Below are positions 7,412-15,290 of a stretch of 64,000 nucleotides of DNA, one piece after another. Each line of letters starts with the position of its first letter. Within the stretch, counting starts at the first letter, position 1. The notes below the pieces were generated by a model. The model searched no databases and was not told the DNA's origin. It saw nothing but the letters and a program-made list of their open reading frames with translations. Source of the stretch: Granulicella arctica (lineage in GTDB: Bacteria > Acidobacteriota > Terriglobia > Terriglobales > Acidobacteriaceae); assembly GCF_025685605.1 (NCBI RefSeq), contig NZ_JAGTUT010000001.1, forward strand, positions 2,852,001-2,916,000, written 5' to 3'. A program made the translations under genes and the position numbers.

Positions 7412-8713
7412 CTAGGCGGCGGCGAAGGGGTCTTCGAGGGAAGGGCTTTGGGGGGTGAACATCTTGCCGCCGTCGGGGGTGACGTACCAGTCGTCTTCGA
7501 GACGGACGCCGAACTCGCCCTTGATGTAGAGGCCGGGCTCGTCGGAGAAGGTCATGCCGGCTTCGAGGGGTTGGGTGTTGCCGCGGACGAGGTAGGGCCA
7601 CTCGTGCATGTCCATGCCGATGCCGTGGCCGACGCGGTGGGTGAAGTGGGCGTAGTCCGGCCCGAAGCCTGCGTCGGTGATGACCTTGCGGGCGGCTGCG
7701 TCGATGGCCTGGCACTGGACGCCGGGGCGGGCGGCGGCTAATGCGGCGGCCTGCGCTTTGTGGACGATGTCGAAGACTTTCTTCTGCTTGTCAGTGGCTT
7801 TGCCGAGGACGAAGGAGCGAGAGATGTCGGACTGGTAGCCCTCGACGAAGCAGCCGTCGTCGATGAGGATGATCTCTCCTTCTTTGATGGTTTGGGGTTG
7901 GACTGAACCGTGCGGCAGGGCGGAGTATTCGCCGATCTGGCAGCTTGCCTCGCCCTGGACGCCGACGCGCGCGTAGGCTGCGTTGATGAGGTCGACGAAC
8001 TGGCGGTTGGTCATGCCGGGCTGGGCGGACTTGAAGGCAGCCTCGTAGACCGAGAGGGTGATGTTGTTGGCGATCTGCATGAGGGCCAATTCATGGGCGG
8101 TCTTGATGCTGCGGCAACCGGAGACGACGGGGATGGCACTGACGATTTTGAGCGCGGGGCAGGCCTCGCCGATGCGCTGGGCGAAGACGAACTGGACGCG
8201 CTCCTCGATGCCGAGGGAGCCGGTCGCGACGCCGGACTCGCGGAGGGCTTTGGCGGTGAGGGCGTAGGGATCTTCATCCTCGTTCCAGGTGTAGATCTTG
8301 GTGGTGGCGCCGTCGGGGACGTCGGTAAGGCGCTCGCGGACGCGGTCCTCCTCGAAGACGGGGCAGACGATGAACGGTGCGCCGGTGGCGGGGAGGATGA
8401 AGGCGAAGAGGCGCTCGGACTGACCCCAGCGGATGCCGGTGAAGTAGACGAGCGAGGTGCCCCCGGTGATGCAGATGGCGCCGGTCTTGTGTTCGTGCAT
8501 GAGCTGGCGGGCGCGGTCGAAGCGCTGCTGGCGCTCGGCGAGGGTGATGGGCTGGCCTTCGCCGCGACGGCTTTTGAGGGCGGCGATGGCGGGCGGGAGT
8601 GGCGTGGCCGATGAAGAGGGTGTGGGGCGCTGGGCTTCAAGGGCGGCGGCGGGGATGGCGGCAACTGCGGCGGAGGCGAGAAGGAAGCGACGGCGGTCGA
8701 GCAGAGGAGTCAT
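7412..8713 (-). CDS. Exported M24 Xaa-Pro peptidase
   Basis: This 433-aa metallopeptidase of family M24 (creatinase/aminopeptidase P fold) has an N-terminal creatinase-like domain at about 60-200 and a pita-bread catalytic domain at about 205-425. Metal ligands are visible: the two Asp of I-D-D-G-(6)-S-D, the His of V-G-H-G-I-G, and the two Glu of F-S-D-E-P-G and R-L-E-D. The start at 8713 gives D-R-R-R-F-L-L-A, a twin-arginine-like signal, then a cleavage site L-E-A followed by Gln. It would remove residues N-terminal to proline outside the cytoplasm. It is convergent with the tautomerase gene. Confidence 0.9.
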   Translation of the reverse strand: MTPLLDRRRFLLASAAVAAIPAAALEAQRPTPSSSATPLPPAIAALKSRRGEGQPITLAERQQRFDRARQLMHEHKTGAICITGGTSLVYFTGIRWGQSERLFAFILPATGAPFIVCPVFEEDRVRERLTDVPDGATTKIYTWNEDEDPYALTAKALRESGVATGSLGIEERVQFVFAQRIGEACPALKIVSAIPVVSGCRSIKTAHELALMQIANNITLSVYEAAFKSAQPGMTNRQFVDLINAAYARVGVQGEASCQIGEYSALPHGSVQPQTIKEGEIILIDDGCFVEGYQSDISRSFVLGKATDKQKKVFDIVHKAQAAALAAARPGVQCQAIDAAARKVITDAGFGPDYAHFTHRVGHGIGMDMHEWPYLVRGNTQPLEAGMTFSDEPGLYIKGEFGVRLEDDWYVTPDGGKMFTPQSPSLEDPFAAA

Positions 8714-8840
8714 CGGGCTCTTTCGGATGTTGCTGGAGTGACGGGAATGTTGCAATTGTAGCGGCTGCTCTCCGTTATTGGAGTGGTGCTAGAGTTTTTG
8801 GAAGAGCTTACGCGGCATCACGGGACAAGAAAGAGGAATC

Positions 8841-9815
8841 ATGATCACGACGGTTCAGCAGCATATCCAGCAGCAGCAGGCGGATATTACGGCGGCGAGT
8901 GGGACGTTCAGTCTCCTGCTTGGCGGTATTACGCTGGCGAGCAAGATGATCGAAGCGAAGATCCGCTCGGCTGGTCTGAGTGATGTGCTGGGTGCATTTG
9001 GGCAGACGAATGTGCAGGGTGAGGCGCAGCAGAAGCTGGATGTCTTCGCCAATGAGGCGCTGCTGCACTGCCTTGGCGTGCGCGATATGGTGGCCGCGCT
9101 GGTGAGCGAAGAGGACGAGGAGCCGGTGACGTTTGCCCGCAGCAGCGAGAACGGGAAGTACATCGTCGTGTTTGACCCGCTGGACGGGTCTTCGAATATC
9201 GATGTGAATGTGAATGTCGGGACGATCTTCAGCATCCTCAAGCGACAGCCGGAGGGTGACCTGGATGCGTCGATTCTGCAGCCGGGGTTCAAGCAGGTTG
9301 CGGCGGGGTATGTGGTCTATGGGCCGTCGACGGTGCTGGTCTATACGACGGGAAATGGTGTGCACAGCTTTACGCTCGATCCGACGATTGGCGCGTTTGT
9401 GCTGACGACGGAGCGGATGCAGATGCCGCAGCAGGGGCCGTACTACAGCACCAACGAGGCGAATGCGGCGCAGTGGCCTGCGGAGTATCGGAGCTACGTC
9501 GACTTGTTGCGAGGTGGGAGCGAGGGGGCTTACAGCTCGCGGTATATCGGGTCGCTTGTGGCGGATTTTCACCGGACGCTGCTCAAGGGTGGGATCTTCT
9601 TATATCCGCCTACGGCAAAGCAGCCGGGGGGTAAGCTGCGGTTGCTGTATGAGGCGAATCCGCTGGCGTTTATCGCGGAGCAGGCGGGTGGGAAGGCGAG
9701 CAGCGGGGCGGGGCGGATTCTCGACATCAAGCCGGAGGGGATTCACCAACGGACGCCATTTATGGTGGGCAGCGCGCGGGAGATGGAGCTTCTGGAACAG
9801 GTGCTGGCGCGGTGA
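8841..9815 (+). CDS. fbp: Fructose-1,6-bisphosphatase, class I
   Basis: The protein has 324 residues, close to the normal class I length. The metal-binding motif D-P-L-D-G-S-S-N begins near residue 112, and the sugar-phosphate region includes K-L-R-L-L-Y-E-A-N near 262-270. The enzyme converts fructose 1,6-bisphosphate to fructose 6-phosphate in the cytoplasm and is the committed step of gluconeogenesis. A ribosome-binding site AGAGG lies just before ATG 8841. The stop codon overlaps the start of the next small gene, so the two are co-transcribed. Confidence 0.95.
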   Translation: MITTVQQHIQQQQADITAASGTFSLLLGGITLASKMIEAKIRSAGLSDVLGAFGQTNVQGEAQQKLDVFANEALLHCLGVRDMVAALVSEEDEEPVTFARSSENGKYIVVFDPLDGSSNIDVNVNVGTIFSILKRQPEGDLDASILQPGFKQVAAGYVVYGPSTVLVYTTGNGVHSFTLDPTIGAFVLTTERMQMPQQGPYYSTNEANAAQWPAEYRSYVDLLRGGSEGAYSSRYIGSLVADFHRTLLKGGIFLYPPTAKQPGGKLRLLYEANPLAFIAEQAGGKASSGAGRILDIKPEGIHQRTPFMVGSAREMELLEQVLAR

Positions 9816-10102
9816 TGGAGTTTGCGGCAGAGGTGGTGGATATACGGCTGGAGTCGCGGGTGGGCGCACGGCATCGGTGGCAGATGCTGCTGAGCGTTAC
9901 GTCTTTTTCGGAGACGGCGAGTACGGGGCGGCTTGATGCGGTGGCTCCGAGTGGAGCGCGACTTGAGGTGCCGGTGCTGGGGGTTGTGGTGGAAGATGGC
10001 GAGGTTTGGCATGTGGTCGAAAAACCACTGGCGGCAGGGACTTCGGTGACGGGGTGGATTGCGGATTTGGACGAGGAACACGCAGGTTCGCTTCGGGAAT
10101 GA
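9815..10102 (+). CDS. Hypothetical protein translationally coupled to fbp
   Basis: This 95-aa frame starts at ATG 9815, whose A is the last base of the fbp stop codon. The protein is beta-rich and mildly acidic at its end, with no signal peptide or transmembrane segment. I do not recognise a family. Tight coupling to fbp and a consistent frame suggest a real gene; a role related to central carbon metabolism is only an association. The last codons run into a dispersed-repeat copy (from about 10075), which may have replaced the original C-terminus. Confidence 0.6.
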   Translation: MEFAAEVVDIRLESRVGARHRWQMLLSVTSFSETASTGRLDAVAPSGARLEVPVLGVVVEDGEVWHVVEKPLAAGTSVTGWIADLDEEHAGSLRE

Positions 10103-10113
10103 CAGCGGCAGGG
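10075..10113. repeat. Dispersed repeat family 2, copy 2 (overlaps a CDS end)
   Basis: ACACGCAGGTTCGCTTCGGG followed by AATGACAGC matches the core of copies at 7361 and 19461. It supplies the final codons of the gene coupled to fbp. Confidence 0.5.
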
Positions 10114-10125
10114 CGGTACGTTTGG

Positions 10126-10155
10126 TTGAGTGGGAGCGGTTTGTGCTGCTACACT
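10126..10155 (+). promoter_or_regulatory. Possible promoter of tRNA-Ala
   Basis: TTGAGT at 10126-10131 and TACACT at 10150-10155 are spaced by 18 bases. They match sigma-70 consensus at four positions each. The predicted transcript would carry about 55 bases of leader before the tRNA. Confidence 0.35.
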
Positions 10156-10216
10156 CAGAGTGTTCATTTCCGTGGCGCTTCGTGGGCGAGATGGCTTCGC
10201 GGCGAGTGCATGGTGT

Positions 10217-10292
10217 GGGGCTGTAGCTCAGTTGGGAGAGCGCGTCGTTCGCAACGACGAGGTCAACGGTTCGATCCCGTTCAGCTCCACCA
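10217..10292 (+). tRNA. tRNA-Ala (anticodon CGC)
   Basis: A 76-base cloverleaf with acceptor stem GGGGCTG/CAGCTCC (one G-U pair), D-arm GCTC-AGTTGGGA-GAGC, anticodon stem GTCGT/ACGAC around the loop TCGCA, and T-loop GGTTCGATCC. The discriminator is A and CCA is encoded at 10290-10292. The CGC anticodon reads GCG alanine codons. Confidence 0.95.
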
Positions 10293-10706
10293 ATCAGTCT
10301 GCTGTACTTAATATCTCCGTTTAATTTATCGGCCAGTTTGCCGCCTTGCGGGCTAAGTTCGGGCATTCGGGGACGCATTCCCTGAAAGACTTGCCAAATG
10401 CTCAACTACGCTACGTTTGCAAACTCAAGGCGGCGACCACATCCCAAAACCAAAACCGGTGTTCCTCGACAAACGATCGGTCGTACAGAACATGTCCCAG
10501 CCTACGTACCGCAAGGCGCAAACTCCCTCAACATTGGGAGAACGCACCCCCGACAGATTGTAGGAGCTGTACATGATGTCCATGATGGTCAAAGGAGTCG
10601 AACCGCTATCGTTGGTGAAGGATTGCGCATTTCCGGCGACATGATGCCATCGAGAGCAGATTCCTTCCTGTTTGGCGCCTGTTCATTCCTTATTCGTATC
10701 TGAATC
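10293..10706. other. Intergenic stretch after tRNA-Ala
   Basis: No convincing gene is visible; the short frames here lack ribosome-binding sites and protein-like composition. The last 70 bases are a copy of dispersed repeat family 3. Base composition is slightly more AT-rich than the neighbouring genes. Confidence 0.5.
10633..10703. repeat. Dispersed repeat family 3, copy 1
   Basis: About 71 bases that align, at roughly three-quarters identity by eye, with 17633-17703. Shared blocks include CGAGA(G/A)CAGAT and CTCCTGTTCATT-like sequence. This copy ends four bases before the stop codon of the phosphatase gene. Confidence 0.5.
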
Positions 10707-13355
10707 CTACGAAATCGAGCAGACGAGCAGCGTCATATCGTCGTGTTGTGGTGCGCCGCCTGTGAACATATCTGCGGTCCTGAAGATGCAGTCGAGCAGC
10801 GAGGACGCAGGTTTTGATTTGCCTGGCCTGCAAAGAAATTGCTGAGCGCAGGACATCATCCGCTTCTCGCCCCATTCCTCTTCGTCATGGGTCATTGCTT
10901 CTGAAATGCCATCAGTGTACGCAAACAAAGTATCCCCGACGCAGAGTTGAATCGTAACTTGCTGGTACTCTGCATCGGGCATCAAACCAATGACCATGCC
11001 AGTCGGCTCGAGAGCTATCGTGACATCTCCTCGCAAGAGGATCGGCGGATTATGCCCTGCATTCACATACGTCAGCAAGCGGGTCGCGGGGTCATACTCT
11101 GCGTAGAAGAAGGTTGCGTAGCGGCTATCGGTGGAAGAATCAAAGACAAGTCGGTTGACGCTCCGCATCAGCATGGTCAGGTCAGCAGAATCGCTCTCCG
11201 CCTGCAATGCAGCTATGCTGCGCAAGCTTGCTCGCAGGCTTGCCATCAGCAGCGCCGCCGAGATTCCCTTCCCTGAAATATCGCCGATGGCAATTGCCAG
11301 CCGAGGTTGCGCTTGGACTCTCGGGGGCAGCAGGAAGAAGTCGTAGTAGTCACCACCGACGGCTTGAGCTGGCCTACAGTGGCCTGCAAGATCGATTCCG
11401 GCCACATGAGGATAGACCTGAGGAAAGAGACGCTGCTGTACCTCTCGCGCGATCTCGATTTCGCGAGAGATACGTTCCCGCTGTGAGATCTCCACGGTCA
11501 GGTTTTCGAGAAGCTCAGCATTCTCGAGTGCCAGCCCCGTCTGCGACGCTACAGTTTGCAGGAGCTGCCGGTCGGTCCGCGAGTAAGGCTCTTCCGAACT
11601 CTTCGGACCGAGCGCCATGACCCCGATGAGACGGTTTCGGCCAGGGAGTGGAACAAGTAGCTCCGTCGAAAGGTCCGCAAGCGCAGAGCGCTCCTCATCT
11701 GTGGCGTCCACCAGCCAACTTGAGGGATCATCACGATAGACAATGGCAGGGCTCTTACTACGAGCCAACGCCGAAATCGTTGCCGAATTCGCAGTGAGTG
11801 ACAGTGTCTTGCCGGGCGGCCTCGCGCAGCCCGTGGCAAGAGCGAGTTCAAACGTGTCGCCGACGCGTAAGAACACTGCGATTCGTTCAATATGCAGTGT
11901 GCTGCCGATGCGCGAGGAGATGGTGTCAATCAGCGGTCCTACCTCGGTAAAGCTACGGGCTTCATCGGAAAGTTCCGATAACAATTGCTCCGTGGAATAC
12001 GCTTCGCGAAAGAATCGCCGATCGATTCTCTGCTGGAGTCGCTTTGAGAGTACGAAGCGAAAGCCCAGGAAGACCCCTGCAAGTGCGGCGATTCGCATCT
12101 GGTCCGCGGCGCGGTGCTGACCCGGCGAAGTGAAGTACCGATTTATGAAATAGGACATCCATGTGGCTAACAAGATGCTTACGACTAGAACTGTGTTGCG
12201 CGCAAAAAAATACTTCGTACCCTGGCGAATAAGAATCCGCACGTCCATGGCACGCTGCACGATGACTACATAGGCAAGAGTCAGAGGGAAAAGTACAAAT
12301 ACTGCAAGTGCTCCGCCATAGAGCCAGCGTGGAAAGGTTTCATCGATCTGCGAACCGTGAACGAGGGCGTACAGCAGGAGCAGTCCGATCGGTGTGTTTG
12401 CAACGGCAGACCCGAAGTAAAGCACCCGCAAGCGTCGCCTTGCATCCGGGTTTGTATTGAGTCCAATTTTGCGTGCAACAGACGCGAAGAAGGTGCCAAT
12501 GGCAATGAAGATCAGAGTGGTCTCAGCCCAGGTGATGAGTCCGATCCACGAAGCCAGCCACGAGATTGCATGGAAGCTGAAGACGAAGCCAACACTAAAC
12601 AGGAGGTCCAGTGGAAACAGCAGAAGAAGTGGACCCAAAATCAGCCACTTAATCCATGGCGCGCGCTTGTCCCAATCCGCTCTTTCTGGAAAATAGATTC
12701 CGAACAGCATGATGCAAATCGGGCCGGCGATGCTGATCACATCCGCCCAGACAGGGTTGATGTAGAGCGCTATTCCCGGCCAATAGACAGGCGGAAAGAA
12801 TAACGAGGGAAAGTAAGCGAAGATGCCGAACAGCAACCATGCATTGCCGTTGCGCGGCTTTGCGATGACGACCCAACACCCCAGTGTAAGAAAACAGATT
12901 GGAAAGAGAATGCGCAGTAGAAGATCCTGCGTCACGATGTGAAACCACGTCAATCGATTCCCTGTGTCGGCTGCAACAAGTGAAAGTAGTGCAGTTCGAG
13001 GCATTCCGTCTTGCGCAAGATACCCTACGGTAAGCTGGTCACCTGGATGCCTGTTGCGAAGTTCCTCGATCAGCACCCGCATCCCGGTGAACGAGCGTCC
13101 GTTGACCGAGACCACGGGCGATCCCAAGGTTAGACCGGCTGATTTTGCTTCAGGGCTGAGGGTGACAACGCGATTCAGTTGAAGCCCGAAGTTAGCCGGG
13201 AATTGAACTATCGTTGTGCCATGAAAAACCTGTTCCCATGTAGCAGTTACACCATGAAACGTGTAGATCAGTGAAAGGAGCATGACGATCGTCAGCAGTG
13301 CGTATTGGATCCACGCCGACCTCGCTGATCGATCTAACTTCTGGACCTTGAACAT
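10707..13355 (-). CDS. Membrane-bound PDZ/GAF/SpoIIE-type serine phosphatase
   Basis: This 882-aa signalling protein has one N-terminal helix at about 15-36 and a PDZ-like region at about 50-125. A block of roughly seven or eight transmembrane helices covers about 145-430, a GAF domain about 470-620, and a C-terminal PP2C/SpoIIE domain about 640-880. The catalytic domain shows G-G-D-Y-Y-D, I-G-D-I-S-G-K-G, N-A-G-H-N-P-P and Y-T-D-G-I motifs, which hold the metal-binding Asp residues. Such phosphatases dephosphorylate anti-anti-sigma factors. No anti-sigma partner is encoded nearby, so its target must lie elsewhere. It could sense a periplasmic or membrane signal through PDZ and the helices. 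Confidence 0.9.
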   Translation of the reverse strand: MFKVQKLDRSARSAWIQYALLTIVMLLSLIYTFHGVTATWEQVFHGTTIVQFPANFGLQLNRVVTLSPEAKSAGLTLGSPVVSVNGRSFTGMRVLIEELRNRHPGDQLTVGYLAQDGMPRTALLSLVAADTGNRLTWFHIVTQDLLLRILFPICFLTLGCWVVIAKPRNGNAWLLFGIFAYFPSLFFPPVYWPGIALYINPVWADVISIAGPICIMLFGIYFPERADWDKRAPWIKWLILGPLLLLFPLDLLFSVGFVFSFHAISWLASWIGLITWAETTLIFIAIGTFFASVARKIGLNTNPDARRRLRVLYFGSAVANTPIGLLLLYALVHGSQIDETFPRWLYGGALAVFVLFPLTLAYVVIVQRAMDVRILIRQGTKYFFARNTVLVVSILLATWMSYFINRYFTSPGQHRAADQMRIAALAGVFLGFRFVLSKRLQQRIDRRFFREAYSTEQLLSELSDEARSFTEVGPLIDTISSRIGSTLHIERIAVFLRVGDTFELALATGCARPPGKTLSLTANSATISALARSKSPAIVYRDDPSSWLVDATDEERSALADLSTELLVPLPGRNRLIGVMALGPKSSEEPYSRTDRQLLQTVASQTGLALENAELLENLTVEISQRERISREIEIAREVQQRLFPQVYPHVAGIDLAGHCRPAQAVGGDYYDFFLLPPRVQAQPRLAIAIGDISGKGISAALLMASLRASLRSIAALQAESDSADLTMLMRSVNRLVFDSSTDSRYATFFYAEYDPATRLLTYVNAGHNPPILLRGDVTIALEPTGMVIGLMPDAEYQQVTIQLCVGDTLFAYTDGISEAMTHDEEEWGEKRMMSCAQQFLCRPGKSKPASSLLDCIFRTADMFTGGAPQHDDMTLLVCSIS

Positions 13356-13437
13356 GGGCGTTGAGGAATGGTAGCAGAGGGCAAAAATCAGATATCTATC
13401 GGTTTACCATGAGTTGCGGCGTTCAAAGTGCCGGGTA

Positions 13438-14409
13438 TTAGAGCTCAAGAACCACCTTTCCTTTGCTGCCTCTGCCAACTGCGTCGTAAGCAGCAGCTAT
13501 ATCTTTTCCGAACCGCTGTTCGGCCAGCAGCGGCTTGAGTTGACCCTGCTCTGCGAACTTAGCTGATTGTTGGAGAATGTGTCCGTGATTAGCGCGACCG
13601 GAGCCTGATAAGAGCGGCAGCAGCGTGAATACGCCAGAGTATGTTGCTGCGCGAAACGACAGTGGTGCGAGCGCATGCGTTCCCCAGCCGAGACAACTGA
13701 CGACGTGGCCGGTGTAACGTTTGACTGCGAGGAATGATGCATCGAGCACCGGACCACCGAGCGTGTCATATACGATGTCGAAACCTTCGCCACTCGTGTG
13801 CTCAGCAACATAGTCGTTTACCGATGCATTTCTGTCGATTGCGATTGCACCGAGCGCTTCAATAATGGAACGTTTGTCGTCGGACACAGTGGTAAATACT
13901 TTTGCTCCTCGCGCAAGAGCGATCTGCACTGCGGCGTAGCCTACGCCACCTGCGCCAGCATGGATGAGAACGTTTTGCCCGGCGTGAACGTTCGCGCGAT
14001 CGATAAGACCTTCCCATGCGGTGATGGTGACAAGCGGCATGGCCGCCGATTGCTGCATAGTGAGTGTTTTCGGTTTAAGAGCAAGCGACATGGCATCAGC
14101 GACGACGAACTCCGCGAGTGTTCCTTGCAAACCTCCAACACCACCAACCATGCCGAAGACTTCGTCGCCGGGCTGAAAACCAGTAACGGCGTCACCGACT
14201 TCGGCCACCACGCCAGCCATATCGAGACCGAGCACGGCTGGAAGTGGCTGCCTGGCATGGCCGCCTTCGCCGGCGCGAATCTTTATATCGAGCGGGTTGA
14301 CGCCGCTTGCGAGAATCTTCACCAGCACCTGACCGCTAGACGGCTGCGGCGTTGGGACCTTTACTTCGCGAAAGGCGCTGTTCGGGCTCTCTACAACATA
14401 TGTCTTCAT
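13438..14409 (-). CDS. NADP-dependent MDR oxidoreductase (quinone reductase-like)
   Basis: This 323-aa medium-chain reductase has a GroES-like N-terminal half and a Rossmann half with A-G-A-G-G-V-G near residue 152. The typical N-P-L-D-I-K motif is near 40. The structural and catalytic zinc Cys clusters of alcohol dehydrogenases are absent, which fits zeta-crystallin/quinone reductase enzymes that reduce quinones or enones with NADPH. The start has an AGAGGAAG ribosome-binding site. It is the last gene of a minus-strand cluster after the exported HAD protein, 57 bases away. The substrate is unknown. Confidence 0.88.
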   Translation of the reverse strand: MKTYVVESPNSAFREVKVPTPQPSSGQVLVKILASGVNPLDIKIRAGEGGHARQPLPAVLGLDMAGVVAEVGDAVTGFQPGDEVFGMVGGVGGLQGTLAEFVVADAMSLALKPKTLTMQQSAAMPLVTITAWEGLIDRANVHAGQNVLIHAGAGGVGYAAVQIALARGAKVFTTVSDDKRSIIEALGAIAIDRNASVNDYVAEHTSGEGFDIVYDTLGGPVLDASFLAVKRYTGHVVSCLGWGTHALAPLSFRAATYSGVFTLLPLLSGSGRANHGHILQQSAKFAEQGQLKPLLAEQRFGKDIAAAYDAVGRGSKGKVVLEL

Positions 14410-14466
14410 GTCTTCCTCTGTGTCGGCTCTTGCAAGGTCGCAGTCTCTGGCCTGCGTTTAGTTTCT

Positions 14467-15240
14467 TTATAAAGAATCGATGAAGTCCGGCAGAGGCAAT
14501 AGATCATGACCGGTCGAATCGGCTACAGCGCCGAGTTGTTCGGGTGGCGTATCGAGTCTGTTGACCCAGTACGTCGGATAGCCGAACGCTTTTGCGCCTG
14601 CAGCGTCCCAGCCGCCGAACGCGACGAAAGCAATCTGATGCTTCTGCAAGTGAAAGGCCTGTATGGCCATATTGTATGTGTTGGGCTCAGGCTTAAATGC
14701 CTGTACCCGATCGGTGCTGAGTTGAAACTCAAACACCTTTTCGAGACTGGAACCTCTGACGCAGGATTGCATCATTGAAACCGTCATATTCGAAAGGAGC
14801 GCCAGACGAAGGCCGCGCTTCTGAAGCATTACGATCGCATCAGCCACGTCGGGCCATGGCTTCAATTGCAGGAAAGCAGACATCAGTTGCTTGTTCTGTT
14901 CGTAATCCATACTTACCTTAGTTTGTTTCGACGCATAGTTGAGCGAGTCCTGCGTGACTTGCCAAAAGTTCACATACCGATGCATGGAGTTGCGCAGCCA
15001 CGTGTATTCAAATTGTCGTGTGCGCCAATTGTTGCTTAGCTCCGACCCGCGGCCTGGGAAGAGTTGCTCTGCGAGCTGGAATACAGAACGGGAATCGAAG
15101 ATTGCGAATGCATCGAATGCGACTGCCTTGATTGCCGAACGGTTCTGCGCCCGCAGGAAGCCAGGCGCGATTGCTGAGGTCGCCACCATTGCTGCAATGC
15201 TGAGGAACTGACGCCTGTTTGTCGCCGTTCGTGGGCCCAT
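14467..15240 (-). CDS. Exported HAD-superfamily protein resembling haloacid dehalogenase type II
   Basis: This 257-aa protein carries a twin-arginine signal (T-N-R-R-Q-F-L-S) and a cleavage-like L-R-A site followed by Gln. The mature part closely follows L-2-haloacid dehalogenases: F-D-A nucleophile Asp, W-R-T-R-Q-F-E-Y-T-W, L-L-S-N, F-K-P-E and W-D-A-A-G-A are present. The nucleophile loop is one residue shorter (F-D-A-F-A-I-F-D instead of F-D-x-Y-G-T-x-F-D), so the Thr is lost. The S-S-N-A-W-D motif reads A-F-G-G-W-D, losing the Ser and Asn. Dehalogenation is therefore doubtful. Export is also unusual, since dehalogenases of this family are cytoplasmic. AGGAG precedes the start. Confidence 0.8.
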   Translation of the reverse strand: MGPRTATNRRQFLSIAAMVATSAIAPGFLRAQNRSAIKAVAFDAFAIFDSRSVFQLAEQLFPGRGSELSNNWRTRQFEYTWLRNSMHRYVNFWQVTQDSLNYASKQTKVSMDYEQNKQLMSAFLQLKPWPDVADAIVMLQKRGLRLALLSNMTVSMMQSCVRGSSLEKVFEFQLSTDRVQAFKPEPNTYNMAIQAFHLQKHQIAFVAFGGWDAAGAKAFGYPTYWVNRLDTPPEQLGAVADSTGHDLLPLPDFIDSL

Positions 15241-15290
15241 AGTATTGTTTCTCCTCTCTCACGTCTTTCCTCAGCGTTCATCCTGACAGG

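Noticed and set aside
7910..8614. Plus-strand frame of 234 codons over the Xaa-Pro peptidase gene
   Set aside because: A Gly/Asp/Ala-rich antisense translation of a real M24 gene.
10398..10703. Short plus-strand frames after tRNA-Ala
   Set aside because: They overlap a dispersed repeat, are low in protein character and have no start signals.
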